From contig PFWS01000020.1 in assembly GCA_002791255.1 (NCBI GenBank), positions 4,661 to 18,716 on the forward strand: a DNA stretch of 14,056 nt, given 5' to 3'. The DNA is from Candidatus Uhrbacteria bacterium CG_4_9_14_3_um_filter_36_7. Its GTDB lineage: Bacteria > Patescibacteriota > Patescibacteriia > UBA9934 > GWF2-40-263. Below the pieces are notes generated by a model that saw only the letters and a program-made list of their open reading frames with translations, had not been told where the DNA came from and did no database searches. The translations under genes were made by a program, and so were the position numbers. Positions 6,047 through 13,454 of this stretch are shown in pieces (position 1 is the first letter of the stretch; each line of letters opens with the position of its first letter).

Positions 6047-7255
6047 ATGAAAAAAATAATTATTTCATTTTTGGCTGTCGCTTTGTCTTTATTTGTAATT
6101 TTTTCAGCGCAAGCACAAAATATTTTAGATACGGAAAAAACGGTTAATTTATATTTCTTTTGGGGCGAGGGTTGTCCTCATTGTGCTAAAGAAAAACCAT
6201 TTTTGGATAAGATGGAAGAAAAGTATCCCGAGCTTAAAGTGTATGATTATGAAATTTGGGGTAATACCGAAAATCGCAACCTAATGATAGAATTCGGCAA
6301 AAAACTGAACGCTAATGTTAGTGGAATACCGTTTACCGTTGTTGGTGAGTATTATGCTATTGGCTGGATGGACGAAAAAAGCACGGGTGTGCAAATTGAA
6401 GAAGCTATTAATTACGCGATTAGTAATTCATCCCGCGATGTGGGAGTAGAAATAAATAGCTCAAGTACAGAAATAAAAAAAGATTCTGTAAAAGTCTCTG
6501 AACTTCCCGAAACTCTTACCTTACCGATAATGGGTGAACTTAAGACTAAAGACATCTCTTTACCTTTGCTTACAGTAATCATCGCTGCTTTAGATGGTTT
6601 TAATCCCTGTGCTATGTGGACGCTTCTTTTCCTGATCAGTTTACTGCTGGGCATGCAGAACCGCCGCAGGATGTGGATTTTGGGTATCGCCTTTATCTTT
6701 TCATCAGCTTTAGTCTATTTCCTTTTTTTGTCTGCATGGCTGAACCTACTTCTTTTTATCGGATTTATCCTTTGGGTGAGAATTATCATTGGCCTAGTAG
6801 CTTTGGGTGGCGGCAGTTATTACCTCAAAAAGTATTTTTTCAATCCGCATGCCGGATGTACTGTTACTGGTGGCGAAAAACGACAGAAAGTTTTTGAAAA
6901 ATTAAGACAGCTTACTCACGAGAAACATTTACTTATCGCTCTTGTTGGAATTATTTTATTAGCCTTTGCTGTTAATCTTGTTGAACTAATCTGTTCAGCT
7001 GGACTGCCTGCGGTTTATACGCAAATTCTGACTTTAAGCGAACTTTCTGTTTGGCAGTATTACGCCTATCTTTTATTTTATATTTTTATCTTTTTGCTTG
7101 ATGACCTTTTTGTTTTCTTTACAGCCATGATCACATTGAAGATAACGGGAGTTTCCGATAAATATAGCCATATCTCTCATTTGATAGGAGGAATAGCTAT
7201 GGTAATAATCGGTTTATTGCTTTTATTTAAGCCAGAATGGTTGATGTTTGGATAA
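6047..7255 (+). CDS. Exported thioredoxin domain fused to CcdA/DsbD-like transmembrane electron carrier
   Basis: The 402-residue protein starts with a signal sequence or anchor (about 1-23, ending AQAQ). A thioredoxin-fold domain follows, with GCPHC (Cys43/Cys46) and a cis-Pro in SGIPF (Pro95). A linker of about 40 residues leads to six likely membrane helices (from about 172). Two intramembrane-type cysteines are placed as in CcdA/DsbD transporters: Cys188 in GFNPCAMW and Cys316 in ELICSAGLP. Such proteins move electrons from cytosolic thioredoxin across the membrane to extracytoplasmic thiols. Here the outer thioredoxin is N-terminal, while classical DsbD has a C-terminal one. It starts two bases after the small thioredoxin gene and overlaps the permease gene by 19 bases, so all are likely co-translated. 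Confidence 0.9.
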   Translation: MKKIIISFLAVALSLFVIFSAQAQNILDTEKTVNLYFFWGEGCPHCAKEKPFLDKMEEKYPELKVYDYEIWGNTENRNLMIEFGKKLNANVSGIPFTVVGEYYAIGWMDEKSTGVQIEEAINYAISNSSRDVGVEINSSSTEIKKDSVKVSELPETLTLPIMGELKTKDISLPLLTVIIAALDGFNPCAMWTLLFLISLLLGMQNRRRMWILGIAFIFSSALVYFLFLSAWLNLLLFIGFILWVRIIIGLVALGGGSYYLKKYFFNPHAGCTVTGGEKRQKVFEKLRQLTHEKHLLIALVGIILLAFAVNLVELICSAGLPAVYTQILTLSELSVWQYYAYLLFYIFIFLLDDLFVFFTAMITLKITGVSDKYSHISHLIGGIAMVIIGLLLLFKPEWLMFG

Positions 7256-8211
7256 TTATAAAAAAATTTTATACATTTTTAGGATTAAATGTGGTGTTTA
7301 GAGAAGGATCAAACTTTGGAGGTGTTTTGGAGTTTTTCATTTACGATGCGCTTAAAATTTTTGCACTAATGATTGTTATCACGCACATCATGAGCTTAGT
7401 GCGGTTTTATCTGCCGATTGAAAAACTGCGCGATTTTTTAACCAGACATAAATTTTATGGCCTTGATTATTTCTTGGCTACGGTTTTTGGAGCGCTCACT
7501 CCGTTTTGTACCTGCTCATCCATTCCGCTTTTTGTTGGTTTTCTACAAGCACGCATTCCACTTGGAGTCACTTTTGCATTTCTGATCACCTCTCCACTGG
7601 TCAACGAAGCAGCTGTAGCAATGTTTATCAGTATTTTCGGTTGGAAAGTGACAGGGTTCTATGTTCTAGCTGGAATTATTATCGGCATGGTTGGAGGTTT
7701 TATTTTGGGAAAAATGAAGCTGGAGAAATATGTTGAGGATTTTGTCTGGAAAATAAAATCGGACAAAATGAATAAACAGACAAAAGAACATCTGGCTTGG
7801 AAAAAAATTGTTATTTTGATTTCAAAAGAAGCGTTTAGTATTACTAAGAAAGTCGCCGTTTATATTGTGGCAGGAATAGCAATCGGCGCGCTTATTCATG
7901 GTTTTGTACCTCAAGGATTCTTTGAAAAGTATATTGATAATGCAGGAGCATTTGGTGTGCCGCTCGCCGTGATTATGGCTGTGCCCATGTATTGCAATGC
8001 CACAGGGGTTATTCCTATCATTCAAGTGCTCGTTGCCAAAGGTGTGCCGCTAGGCACCGCTCTAGTTTTTATGATGGGTGTGGTCGGTTTATCTTTGCCC
8101 GAAGCCATGATTTTAAAAAAAGTTCTCAAGTGGCAACTGCTCGCTTTGTTCTTCGGAGTAGTTACCGTTGGAATTATTATTATTGGGTATTTGTTTAATC
8201 TTGTGTTTTAA
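7237..8211 (+). CDS. ArsP/UPF0718-family permease
   Basis: The 324-residue polytopic membrane protein matches the ArsP_1 (UPF0718) permease family. Signatures are ALTPFCTCSSIPLFVGF (86-102) with the Cys91/Cys93 pair, FLITSPLVNEAAVAM (115-129) in the first half, and AVPMYCNATGVIPI (248-261, Cys253) with VGLSLPEAMILKK (283-295) in the second half. The inverted halves are separated by a charged cytosolic loop (about 160-190). Characterised ArsP members export trivalent organoarsenicals, and the paired cysteines are thought to bind the metalloid; many relatives have unknown substrates. It overlaps the thioredoxin/CcdA gene by 19 bases and ends the redox module. No ArsR-type regulator, arsenate reductase or other ars gene is present, so arsenic is only one possible substrate. 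Confidence 0.88.
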   Translation: MVDVWIIIKKFYTFLGLNVVFREGSNFGGVLEFFIYDALKIFALMIVITHIMSLVRFYLPIEKLRDFLTRHKFYGLDYFLATVFGALTPFCTCSSIPLFVGFLQARIPLGVTFAFLITSPLVNEAAVAMFISIFGWKVTGFYVLAGIIIGMVGGFILGKMKLEKYVEDFVWKIKSDKMNKQTKEHLAWKKIVILISKEAFSITKKVAVYIVAGIAIGALIHGFVPQGFFEKYIDNAGAFGVPLAVIMAVPMYCNATGVIPIIQVLVAKGVPLGTALVFMMGVVGLSLPEAMILKKVLKWQLLALFFGVVTVGIIIIGYLFNLVF

Positions 8212-8298
8212 TCCACCGTCCTGCAAATAATGGTGAGTTTTAGCACGAAATAATTTTATCTGATCGTATGAGTTTATTAATGTGATCAAGAAGGATAA
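8212..8298 (+). other. Convergent intergenic gap
   Basis: This gap separates the ends of the permease gene (plus) and the ABC-F gene (minus). It holds only short imperfect inverted repeats such as CACC...GGTG. I see no convincing intrinsic terminator for either direction. Confidence 0.5.
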
Positions 8299-9756
8299 TT
8301 ATTTAATCAATCGATCTAGTTCAAGAATGTTATCAATACGAATTTGTTCAACGAAATCTTGTGCATGACTAACAACAATCAAACATCCTTTATAGGTATT
8401 TAATGCATTAGCAATAATAGGGAGATGGCGAAAATTAATGTGATTTGTCGGTTCGTCCACAATAAGCAAATTTGGCTCTTGCAAGACAAATCGCGCAAAA
8501 GCTAAAAGTCCTTTTTGTCCTTCTGAAAGAGCGCCGACTTTTGTCGCTAAAGTATCTCCAGTAAAAAGAAATTTTGCTGCTGTATGACGAAGTACTTGAT
8601 CGTCTAGCGGATCCATCATTGCTGCTAAAGATTCATACGCGCTCTGTTCAAAATTGAGTCCTGAAAAGTCTTGTTTATAATAGGCAACATTTACTTCTTG
8701 ATGAATCTTTGCTTTTTTGTTTGTTTTTTCTGCAAGAGTACGTAAAAGCGTGGATTTTCCAATACCATTAGGACCTTTCACAAGTAAATGTGTATTAGTT
8801 CTTAATGACAAAGAAACATTTACTTCTTTAGCTTCTTGGTTCTTAATCACTTTGACTGCCTTAATTTCTAGTACTACATCATTGAAAGGTTTGGCTGGAA
8901 TAGTAAATGGGCGAATCGTTTTATCGTCCTGACGTACACTGGTCATATTCTCTTCTGCTTCCTCCACCTCATCACGAAGTTTACTGGCAAGTTTACGCAT
9001 TTTTCCTCCCTTATGAGCAAAGAAATTAATTTTGTCCTTGCGGTCTTGAATGGTTTTAAGTAGCTGTGCATTTCTAGCTCGATCTTTTTCAACCCGTGCA
9101 GCGATTTCTTCCACCACATCCGTATAGTTTCCATCGTATTTTTCGATTTTCCCTGTATAAACGTCAAGATGCAAAACTCCTTCTGTAAATGCATTCAAAA
9201 ATTCTGCGTCGTGTGAGATCACAAGAACGGTTTTTGGATACATAATAAGAAAAACCAATAAATGATCAATCCCTTCTTGATCTAAATTATTAGTAGGTTC
9301 ATCTAATAAAAGAATGTCTGGTTCTTGAATAAGTGCAAAGGCTAATAAGAGCCGCGCCTGTTGACCACCAGATAAATCACCGATAATTGTATCCAGGGAA
9401 GGAGAGAAGTTCACTACTTCAAACACATCCGCAATGTGCTTATCAAGGTTTGTTGGTACTATTTCAAAGGCATGCGCGAAATAGGAACGAACCGTTTGTG
9501 TAAGATATTCACGCTCCATGACTTGTTTTGCAATTGCTACTCGTAACTCTTGCGAAAAATAAACTTGTCCTTTATCAGGCTTTTTTTCTCCGGTAATGAG
9601 TTTAAAAATAGTGCTTTTCCCAGCACCATTTTGACCCATCAGGGTGAATTTTGCTGTATCTCTTAGCGAAAAGCTAGCTTCATTAAGAATTGGTTTATTG
9701 GAATCGTAGGCAAAGGAAACCTCATCGAATCGAAGAATTTGATAATGTTGAGACAT
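8299..9756 (-). CDS. ABC-F family ATP-binding protein (duplicated ATPase)
   Basis: The 485-residue soluble protein has two ABC ATPase domains and no membrane helices, the ABC-F plan. Domain 1 has Walker A GQNGAGKST (41-49), signature LSGGQ (128-132) and Walker B LLLDEPTNNLD (149-159). Domain 2 has Walker A GPNGIGKST (328-336), signature LSEGQ (410-414) and Walker B LIVDEPTNHIN (431-441). The linker (about 215-275) is highly charged and helical, like the tRNA-contacting linker of ABC-F translation factors. Characterised ABC-F proteins act on the ribosome, tuning elongation or protecting against antibiotics. At 485 residues it is shorter than EttA or Uup, with little room for an arm insertion in domain 1. 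It is transcribed away from the metallopeptidase gene. The subgroup cannot be set from sequence alone. Confidence 0.93.
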   Translation of the reverse strand: MSQHYQILRFDEVSFAYDSNKPILNEASFSLRDTAKFTLMGQNGAGKSTIFKLITGEKKPDKGQVYFSQELRVAIAKQVMEREYLTQTVRSYFAHAFEIVPTNLDKHIADVFEVVNFSPSLDTIIGDLSGGQQARLLLAFALIQEPDILLLDEPTNNLDQEGIDHLLVFLIMYPKTVLVISHDAEFLNAFTEGVLHLDVYTGKIEKYDGNYTDVVEEIAARVEKDRARNAQLLKTIQDRKDKINFFAHKGGKMRKLASKLRDEVEEAEENMTSVRQDDKTIRPFTIPAKPFNDVVLEIKAVKVIKNQEAKEVNVSLSLRTNTHLLVKGPNGIGKSTLLRTLAEKTNKKAKIHQEVNVAYYKQDFSGLNFEQSAYESLAAMMDPLDDQVLRHTAAKFLFTGDTLATKVGALSEGQKGLLAFARFVLQEPNLLIVDEPTNHINFRHLPIIANALNTYKGCLIVVSHAQDFVEQIRIDNILELDRLIK

Positions 9757-9767
9757 AATAAAAATTG

Positions 9768-9776
9768 ATCATAACA
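9768..9776 (-). promoter_or_regulatory. Extended -10 element for the ABC-F gene
   Basis: On the minus strand the bases read TG-T-TATGAT, an extended -10 with one mismatch. It lies eleven bases before the ABC-F start codon, so the leader would be only a few bases and has no Shine-Dalgarno sequence. Confidence 0.45.
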
Positions 9777-9878
9777 TGCTTTCCAGATACTAAACTACAT
9801 TACTAAATCTGCAAAGAGTGAAACTAAGAGTAGAAGTGAGAAAAAGTTCTACTGCATAGTGGGCTCCAGAACCCAATG

Positions 9879-9887
9879 TGCTACTAT
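9879..9887 (+). promoter_or_regulatory. Possible extended -10 for the metallopeptidase gene
   Basis: TG-C-TACTAT would start transcription near 9894 and give a leader of nearly 50 bases. Unlike most genes here, this leader carries a ribosome binding site, GAGG at 9930-9933, placed eight bases before ATG 9942. The leader also holds a five-codon ATG frame (9904-9921) that is probably accidental. Confidence 0.35.
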
Positions 9888-9941
9888 GGTTGCATAAAAA
9901 TTAATGAGTTTTTTAAGTTAAAAGAATATGAGGTAAAGGAT

Positions 9942-10478
9942 ATGAAAAAAATTTTTTATAAACTCAAAAGGAGTAAAAGAGCGAAAAGAATGCGTCTTGC
10001 AGTGTACTGTGATGGCAGTGTTGTTGTTACAGGTCCTTTTGGCATAGAACAGTCTCTTATTGAAAAATTTATTACTGAAAAAAAGCAATGGGTTTGGGAT
10101 AAAATTAAGTTTTTTAAAAATATAGATAGTAAAGTAATCCGCACTTTTTCACATAATGATTATTTAGAAAACAAGGATAAAGCTCTTGATTTCGTGCAGA
10201 AGCGGGTTAGATTTTATAATAAGATATATGGTTTTTCTTTCAATAAAATCTTTATTAAAAATCAAAAGACTCGTTGGGGTAGTTGTTCGTGTAAACAAAA
10301 TCTTAATCTAAATTATAAAATTTTATTTTTACCTGAGAAACTTCAGGATTATATAATTGTGCATGAAATGTGCCACTTAAAAGAATTTAATCATTCAAAG
10401 AAATTTTGGGAGCTCGTGCAAAAGGCTCTTCCCGATTATTTAGATATTAAGAAAGAGCTTCGCAGACACGGCATCTAA
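9942..10478 (+). CDS. YgjP-like (DUF45) zinc metallopeptidase
   Basis: The 178-residue protein fits the YgjP-like/DUF45 family of small zinc peptidase-like proteins. It shows the N-terminal basic strand region with RLAVYCDGSVVVTGPFG (18-34), the conserved TRWGSCS (110-116), and the zinc site HEMCH (141-145) followed by His151 in LKEFNHSKKFWELV as the expected third ligand, near the C-terminus as in relatives. Genes of this family sometimes sit beside type I restriction systems, but none is visible here. ATG 9942 is preferred over the frame's first ATG at 9876 because GAGG lies eight bases upstream and the family N-terminus begins there. It is cytosolic (no signal sequence). The physiological substrate of the family is not established. 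Confidence 0.93.
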   Translation: MKKIFYKLKRSKRAKRMRLAVYCDGSVVVTGPFGIEQSLIEKFITEKKQWVWDKIKFFKNIDSKVIRTFSHNDYLENKDKALDFVQKRVRFYNKIYGFSFNKIFIKNQKTRWGSCSCKQNLNLNYKILFLPEKLQDYIIVHEMCHLKEFNHSKKFWELVQKALPDYLDIKKELRRHGI

Positions 10479-10530
10479 GCTTAGATTATCGTTAGACTTT
10501 TAAAAATAATTGAAAAAATTTAGGTTGCTA

Positions 10531-10571
10531 AGCACTTCAGTGCGAGCTATGCTTATTAGGCGAGCTAATAA
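10531..10571 (+). repeat. Hairpin cluster with direct repeat upstream of the VOC gene
   Basis: GCAC-TTCA-GTGC forms a small hairpin (10532-10543). A second one, TTATTAG-GCGAG-CTAATAA (10553-10571), has a perfect 7-bp stem and a 5-base loop. The octamer GCGAGCTA occurs twice, at 10542-10549 and 10560-10567, 18 bases apart. The second hairpin ends eight bases before the -10 of the VOC gene, where a -35 would be, so it could be an operator. Termination is less likely because no T run follows. Confidence 0.45.
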
Positions 10572-10578
10572 ATAATTT

Positions 10579-10584
10579 TATATT
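10579..10584 (+). promoter_or_regulatory. -10 element (TATATT) for the VOC gene
   Basis: TATATT ends six bases before ATG 10591, so the transcript would begin at the start codon. No Shine-Dalgarno sequence is present. The -35 position is occupied by the hairpin at 10553-10571. Confidence 0.45.
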
Positions 10585-10590
10585 TATTTT

Positions 10591-11004
10591 ATGATAAATC
10601 CTATTGTTCACTTTGAAATACCCGCTGATGATATTGATCGTGCTATTGAGTTTTATACAAAAACTTTTGGTTGGCAGATTAACAAATTTGATATGCCATC
10701 TGAAGCTTCAACAGAAGGTAATCCATATTATGTCGTTATTACCACAGAAGTCGATGATAAGAAAATGCCGACCAAACCAGGAACAATCAATGGAGGGCTT
10801 ATGAAACGCGTAAATCCAGGTCATGTTTTTACAAATTACATCCAAGTTGATTCTATTGAACAAATGCTTCAAGATATATCGATTAATGGAGGAACTATTG
10901 TGATGCCAAAAACAGAAATTGCTCCTGCTATGGGATGGATAGCCATGTTTAAAGATACGGAAGATAATCTTATGGGTCTTTATGAGCTTACTAATGGAAT
11001 GTAA
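10591..11004 (+). CDS. VOC/glyoxalase-fold protein
   Basis: The 137-residue protein has the two paired beta-alpha-beta-beta-beta modules of the vicinal oxygen chelate superfamily. Module 1 begins with PIVHFEIPADDIDRAIEFYTKTFGW (4-28), the usual start of the glyoxalase/bleomycin-resistance type. Module 2 runs from FTNYIQVDSIEQMLQDI to the end, with the closing strand GWIAMFKDTEDNLMGLYE. His7 and Glu132 (in GLYE) are at the customary metal-ligand positions, so metal binding is plausible. The family includes lyases, dioxygenases and resistance proteins; the closest look is the broad YdhF/27 kDa antigen-like VOC group of unknown substrate. It is a single-gene unit with its own promoter and a strong terminator at 11039. 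Confidence 0.9.
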   Translation: MINPIVHFEIPADDIDRAIEFYTKTFGWQINKFDMPSEASTEGNPYYVVITTEVDDKKMPTKPGTINGGLMKRVNPGHVFTNYIQVDSIEQMLQDISINGGTIVMPKTEIAPAMGWIAMFKDTEDNLMGLYELTNGM

Positions 11005-11038
11005 TAAACCTAGTATTACTAGTATTTATCAGATTACT

Positions 11039-11075
11039 AAAAGCCTCGACTATAGTTGAGGCTTTTGGTTTAATT
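11039..11075 (+). terminator. Intrinsic terminator after the VOC gene
   Basis: A 12-bp stem (11039-11050 with 11055-11066) has one G-T wobble and a TATA loop. Its core is AAAAGCCTC/GAGGCTTTT. A T-rich stretch follows, interrupted by GG. It lies 34 bases after the VOC stop codon and before the ABC exporter promoter, so it isolates the two units. Confidence 0.85.
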
Positions 11076-11137
11076 GATTTTATTATTTTATTGTAATACA
11101 GTTTTTATCTTTTGGAATTAAATTGGTTTTCAGGCAA

Positions 11138-11143
11138 TATAAT
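11138..11143 (+). promoter_or_regulatory. Consensus -10 element (TATAAT) for the ABC exporter
   Basis: A perfect TATAAT ends five bases before ATG 11149, which predicts a leaderless transcript. There is no Shine-Dalgarno sequence. A loose TTGGAA lies at 11112-11117, but the 20-base spacing is long. Confidence 0.55.
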
Positions 11144-11148
11144 CACTT

Positions 11149-12915
11149 ATGTTGAATGAATTTAAAAAATATAAAGCTGTATATAAACATTTGTGGGGAA
11201 CTTATGGCAAATCTCATAAAGTACAAATTTCTTTTATATTACAAATACTTGGAAGGGTTTGTAAGCTTATATTTTTGCCAATTGCGGCAAGTTTAATTAT
11301 TGCAAGACTTTCCGCACAAGATTTTGAGGGTGCGTATCAAGCTGTTTTCCTGTTTGTTATTTTTTCTTTGACATTAGGAATTTTTACACCAATTATTAAG
11401 TACATAGGCATACTCGGTGAAAATAAAGTTTACCGTGAATCTACAGAAACTTATTTTTCGCGTCTTATAGCTGCTGACTTAGAATATTTTCATTCTAATT
11501 TAGCTGGATATCTTACAGCTGCTACACGTCAATATGTTGATGGTTGTGTATCTTTAGTTAGAACACTCAGAGATAGATATACAACTACGATATTAAGCAT
11601 TCTTTTTCCGCTTATTATAATTTTTTGGATTGATCTTTTGCTTGGTGTAATAGCATTGGCACTAAGTATAGTGCAGGCAATTTATCTAATTTGGGCATCT
11701 CATGCTATTGCTCCATTTAGAACACAATCAAGGGAACTATATAAATTAAATTCAGGAAGGATTGCAGATGTTATTTCAAATATTCTTGCAGTTCGTTCAT
11801 CTGCTAAAGAAGAAATTTATGCTGAGCGAGTTAAAAAAGATGCGTTTGATGAATCTCAAGTATTTACTAAGAAATACATTGTTCAAACAAAATTAATTGC
11901 TGTTAGGGAAATTATCACAGTGTTTTTCTTTATGGCACTTTTATGGCTTGTTATTCAAAGAATGAACGGTGGTTATATAGAAATTACAGGTGTTGTACTT
12001 GTTGTAACGTATGCAGGAACAATCCTTACTGGTATTTATTCACTTTCTGAAGACCTTGATAATCATGATGATCTTGTTGATAAGATAGTTCCAGCATTTG
12101 AAATTTTGAATCGTGAAAATAATATAAAAGATCCTATATCACCAATACCTTTTGAGAATGTTTGTGGTGAAATTAAGCTTAAAAATATTTCTTTCACTTA
12201 TCATAAAAAACTAAACGACTGTAATGTTTTTGATGATTTTTCACTGTATATCCCAAGTGGACAAAAGCTAGGAGTGGTTGGGCTTAGTGGGGCTGGTAAG
12301 AGTACTCTTACTAAATTATTGTTAAGGTTTGACGATGTTGATAAAGGAAGTATTCTTATCGATGGTACAGATATACGAAGAGTAAAACAATCTGATTTGC
12401 GTAGCAATATTGCTTATGTTCCTCAAGAGCCTATTTTGTTTCATACATCTATTAAAGAGAACATTTTGTTATCACATCCAAATGCAACCGAGCAGGATAT
12501 TATTAATGCTTTGGAGGCAGCGCATGCATTAAATTTTGTTCGACGGTTACCAGAATCCATTGATAGTATTGTTGGGGAGCATGGTGTTAAATTAAGTGGT
12601 GGTCAGAAACAGCGAATTGCTATTGCCAGAGCCATGCTCCAAAACTCACCAATCATCATTCTAGATGAGGCAACAAGTGCGCTTGATAGTGAAAGTGAAC
12701 AAATTATCAAAGATTCATTTGCTCAAATTTTAAAAGACAAGACCGCTATTGTTGTGGCACATCGGCTTAGTACTCTATCAAATATGGATAGAATTATTGT
12801 TATTGAACACGGGAAACTTGTAGAAGATGGCACACATGAATCGCTATTAGAAAAAAATGGCATTTATGCAGCCATGTGGAAGCAGCAACTAAGGCATCAA
12901 GAGTATATAGAATAA
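11149..12915 (+). CDS. ABC exporter half-transporter (fused membrane and ATPase domains)
   Basis: The 588-residue protein has an N-terminal ABC transporter type-1 membrane domain (about 25-305, six helices) and a C-terminal ATPase domain (about 340-580). ATPase motifs are complete: Walker A GLSGAGKST (378-386), Q-loop Gln426 in YVPQEP, signature LSGGQ (482-486), Walker B IIILDEATSALD (502-513) and switch His538 in AHRLST. One membrane and one ATPase domain per chain means it works as a homodimer, or as a heterodimer with a half-transporter encoded elsewhere. This MsbA/multidrug-like class exports lipids, peptides or drugs; no substrate is indicated. Its 3' end lies six bases from the convergent zinc-ribbon gene. 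No partner gene is adjacent. Confidence 0.95.
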   Translation: MLNEFKKYKAVYKHLWGTYGKSHKVQISFILQILGRVCKLIFLPIAASLIIARLSAQDFEGAYQAVFLFVIFSLTLGIFTPIIKYIGILGENKVYRESTETYFSRLIAADLEYFHSNLAGYLTAATRQYVDGCVSLVRTLRDRYTTTILSILFPLIIIFWIDLLLGVIALALSIVQAIYLIWASHAIAPFRTQSRELYKLNSGRIADVISNILAVRSSAKEEIYAERVKKDAFDESQVFTKKYIVQTKLIAVREIITVFFFMALLWLVIQRMNGGYIEITGVVLVVTYAGTILTGIYSLSEDLDNHDDLVDKIVPAFEILNRENNIKDPISPIPFENVCGEIKLKNISFTYHKKLNDCNVFDDFSLYIPSGQKLGVVGLSGAGKSTLTKLLLRFDDVDKGSILIDGTDIRRVKQSDLRSNIAYVPQEPILFHTSIKENILLSHPNATEQDIINALEAAHALNFVRRLPESIDSIVGEHGVKLSGGQKQRIAIARAMLQNSPIIILDEATSALDSESEQIIKDSFAQILKDKTAIVVAHRLSTLSNMDRIIVIEHGKLVEDGTHESLLEKNGIYAAMWKQQLRHQEYIE

Positions 12916-12921
12916 CTAAAT

Positions 12922-13293
12922 TTATATTTCTTCTTTTTCAGATTGGTTACCCATGATTTCAAGAAGTTGATCCATTTTTGTGTTAAGTGTTTTAAGCTGT
13001 TTTATCATTTCATCCTGATTTTTTGATGGAGAAGAATACTCGTGGGAAGTATTTTTAAAATGACGTGATTGTTCAAAATTAGAGCCGCCAGAATGACGAT
13101 TATCTTGTTTTTCAAAACAATTACTACATAAAACAGGTTTTTGACCACTTGGTCTAAAAGGAACTTGACATGGGCTTTCACATTGATCACAAACAGCTTG
13201 AAATAGCCTTGGTCTAGGCCTATCGCCACCACCATGATTAAATCCTTCTCTTCTACCTTGTCCCCAACTTTTCGAAGCTTTTCTTTGAAACAT
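12922..13293 (-). CDS. CxxC-x17-CxxC zinc-ribbon protein with C-terminal coiled coil
   Basis: The 123-residue protein has a Gly/Arg-rich basic N-terminus (about 1-30). A compact zinc ribbon follows: FQAVCDQCESPCQVPFRPSG and then PVLCSNCF. Cys35/Cys38 and Cys56/Cys59 are separated by exactly 17 residues, the spacing of the described CxxC-x17-CxxC domain; Cys42 is extra. A polar Ser/His/Asn linker and a short coiled coil (about 93-115, MIKQLKTLNTKMDQLLEIM) end it. Proteins of this pattern are, as I recall, common and multicopy in CPR bacteria, with no known function. The basic N-terminus and zinc ribbon suggest nucleic-acid or ribosome binding. ATG 13293 has no Shine-Dalgarno sequence. The gene converges on the ABC exporter with a six-base gap and no separate terminator. 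Confidence 0.88.
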   Translation of the reverse strand: MFQRKASKSWGQGRREGFNHGGGDRPRPRLFQAVCDQCESPCQVPFRPSGQKPVLCSNCFEKQDNRHSGGSNFEQSRHFKNTSHEYSSPSKNQDEMIKQLKTLNTKMDQLLEIMGNQSEKEEI

Positions 13294-13324
13294 ATGTTCT
13301 TAAGAATGAATAAATAAAATACGT

Positions 13325-13336
13325 GTCTAAATAGAC
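13325..13336 (-). promoter_or_regulatory. Small palindrome upstream of the zinc-ribbon gene
   Basis: GTCTA-AA-TAGAC is a 12-base near-perfect palindrome about 32 bases before the zinc-ribbon start codon. It sits where a promoter or operator would be. It is short enough to occur by chance. Confidence 0.25.
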
Positions 13337-13396
13337 GTATAAGGTTGTACCACATTCTTTGGAAAAAGACGAATGAAAAAGCATAATGGTTTAAAT

Positions 13397-13427
13397 AAAA
13401 AATACAACCATTCTGGTTGTATTTTTT
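13397..13427 (-). terminator. Bidirectional intrinsic terminator after the HhH gene
   Basis: A perfect 13-bp inverted repeat (13397-13409 with 13415-13427; core TACAACC/GGTTGTA) with a five-base loop is flanked by A6 and T6, so it can stop transcription in either direction. It lies 27 bases past the end of the HhH gene, which it most likely serves, and shields the zinc-ribbon gene from read-through. Confidence 0.9.
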
Positions 13428-13454
13428 ATAATTATTTAGGTAAAGTTCATGGGA

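Noticed and set aside
9904..9921. Five-codon ATG frame in the leader of the metallopeptidase gene
   Set aside because: It has no ribosome binding site, no informative codons and no attenuator hairpin; it is likely chance.
13005..13355. 116-codon minus-strand frame
   Set aside because: It overlaps the zinc-ribbon gene in another frame, and only the 13293 frame has the CxxC-x17-CxxC pattern.
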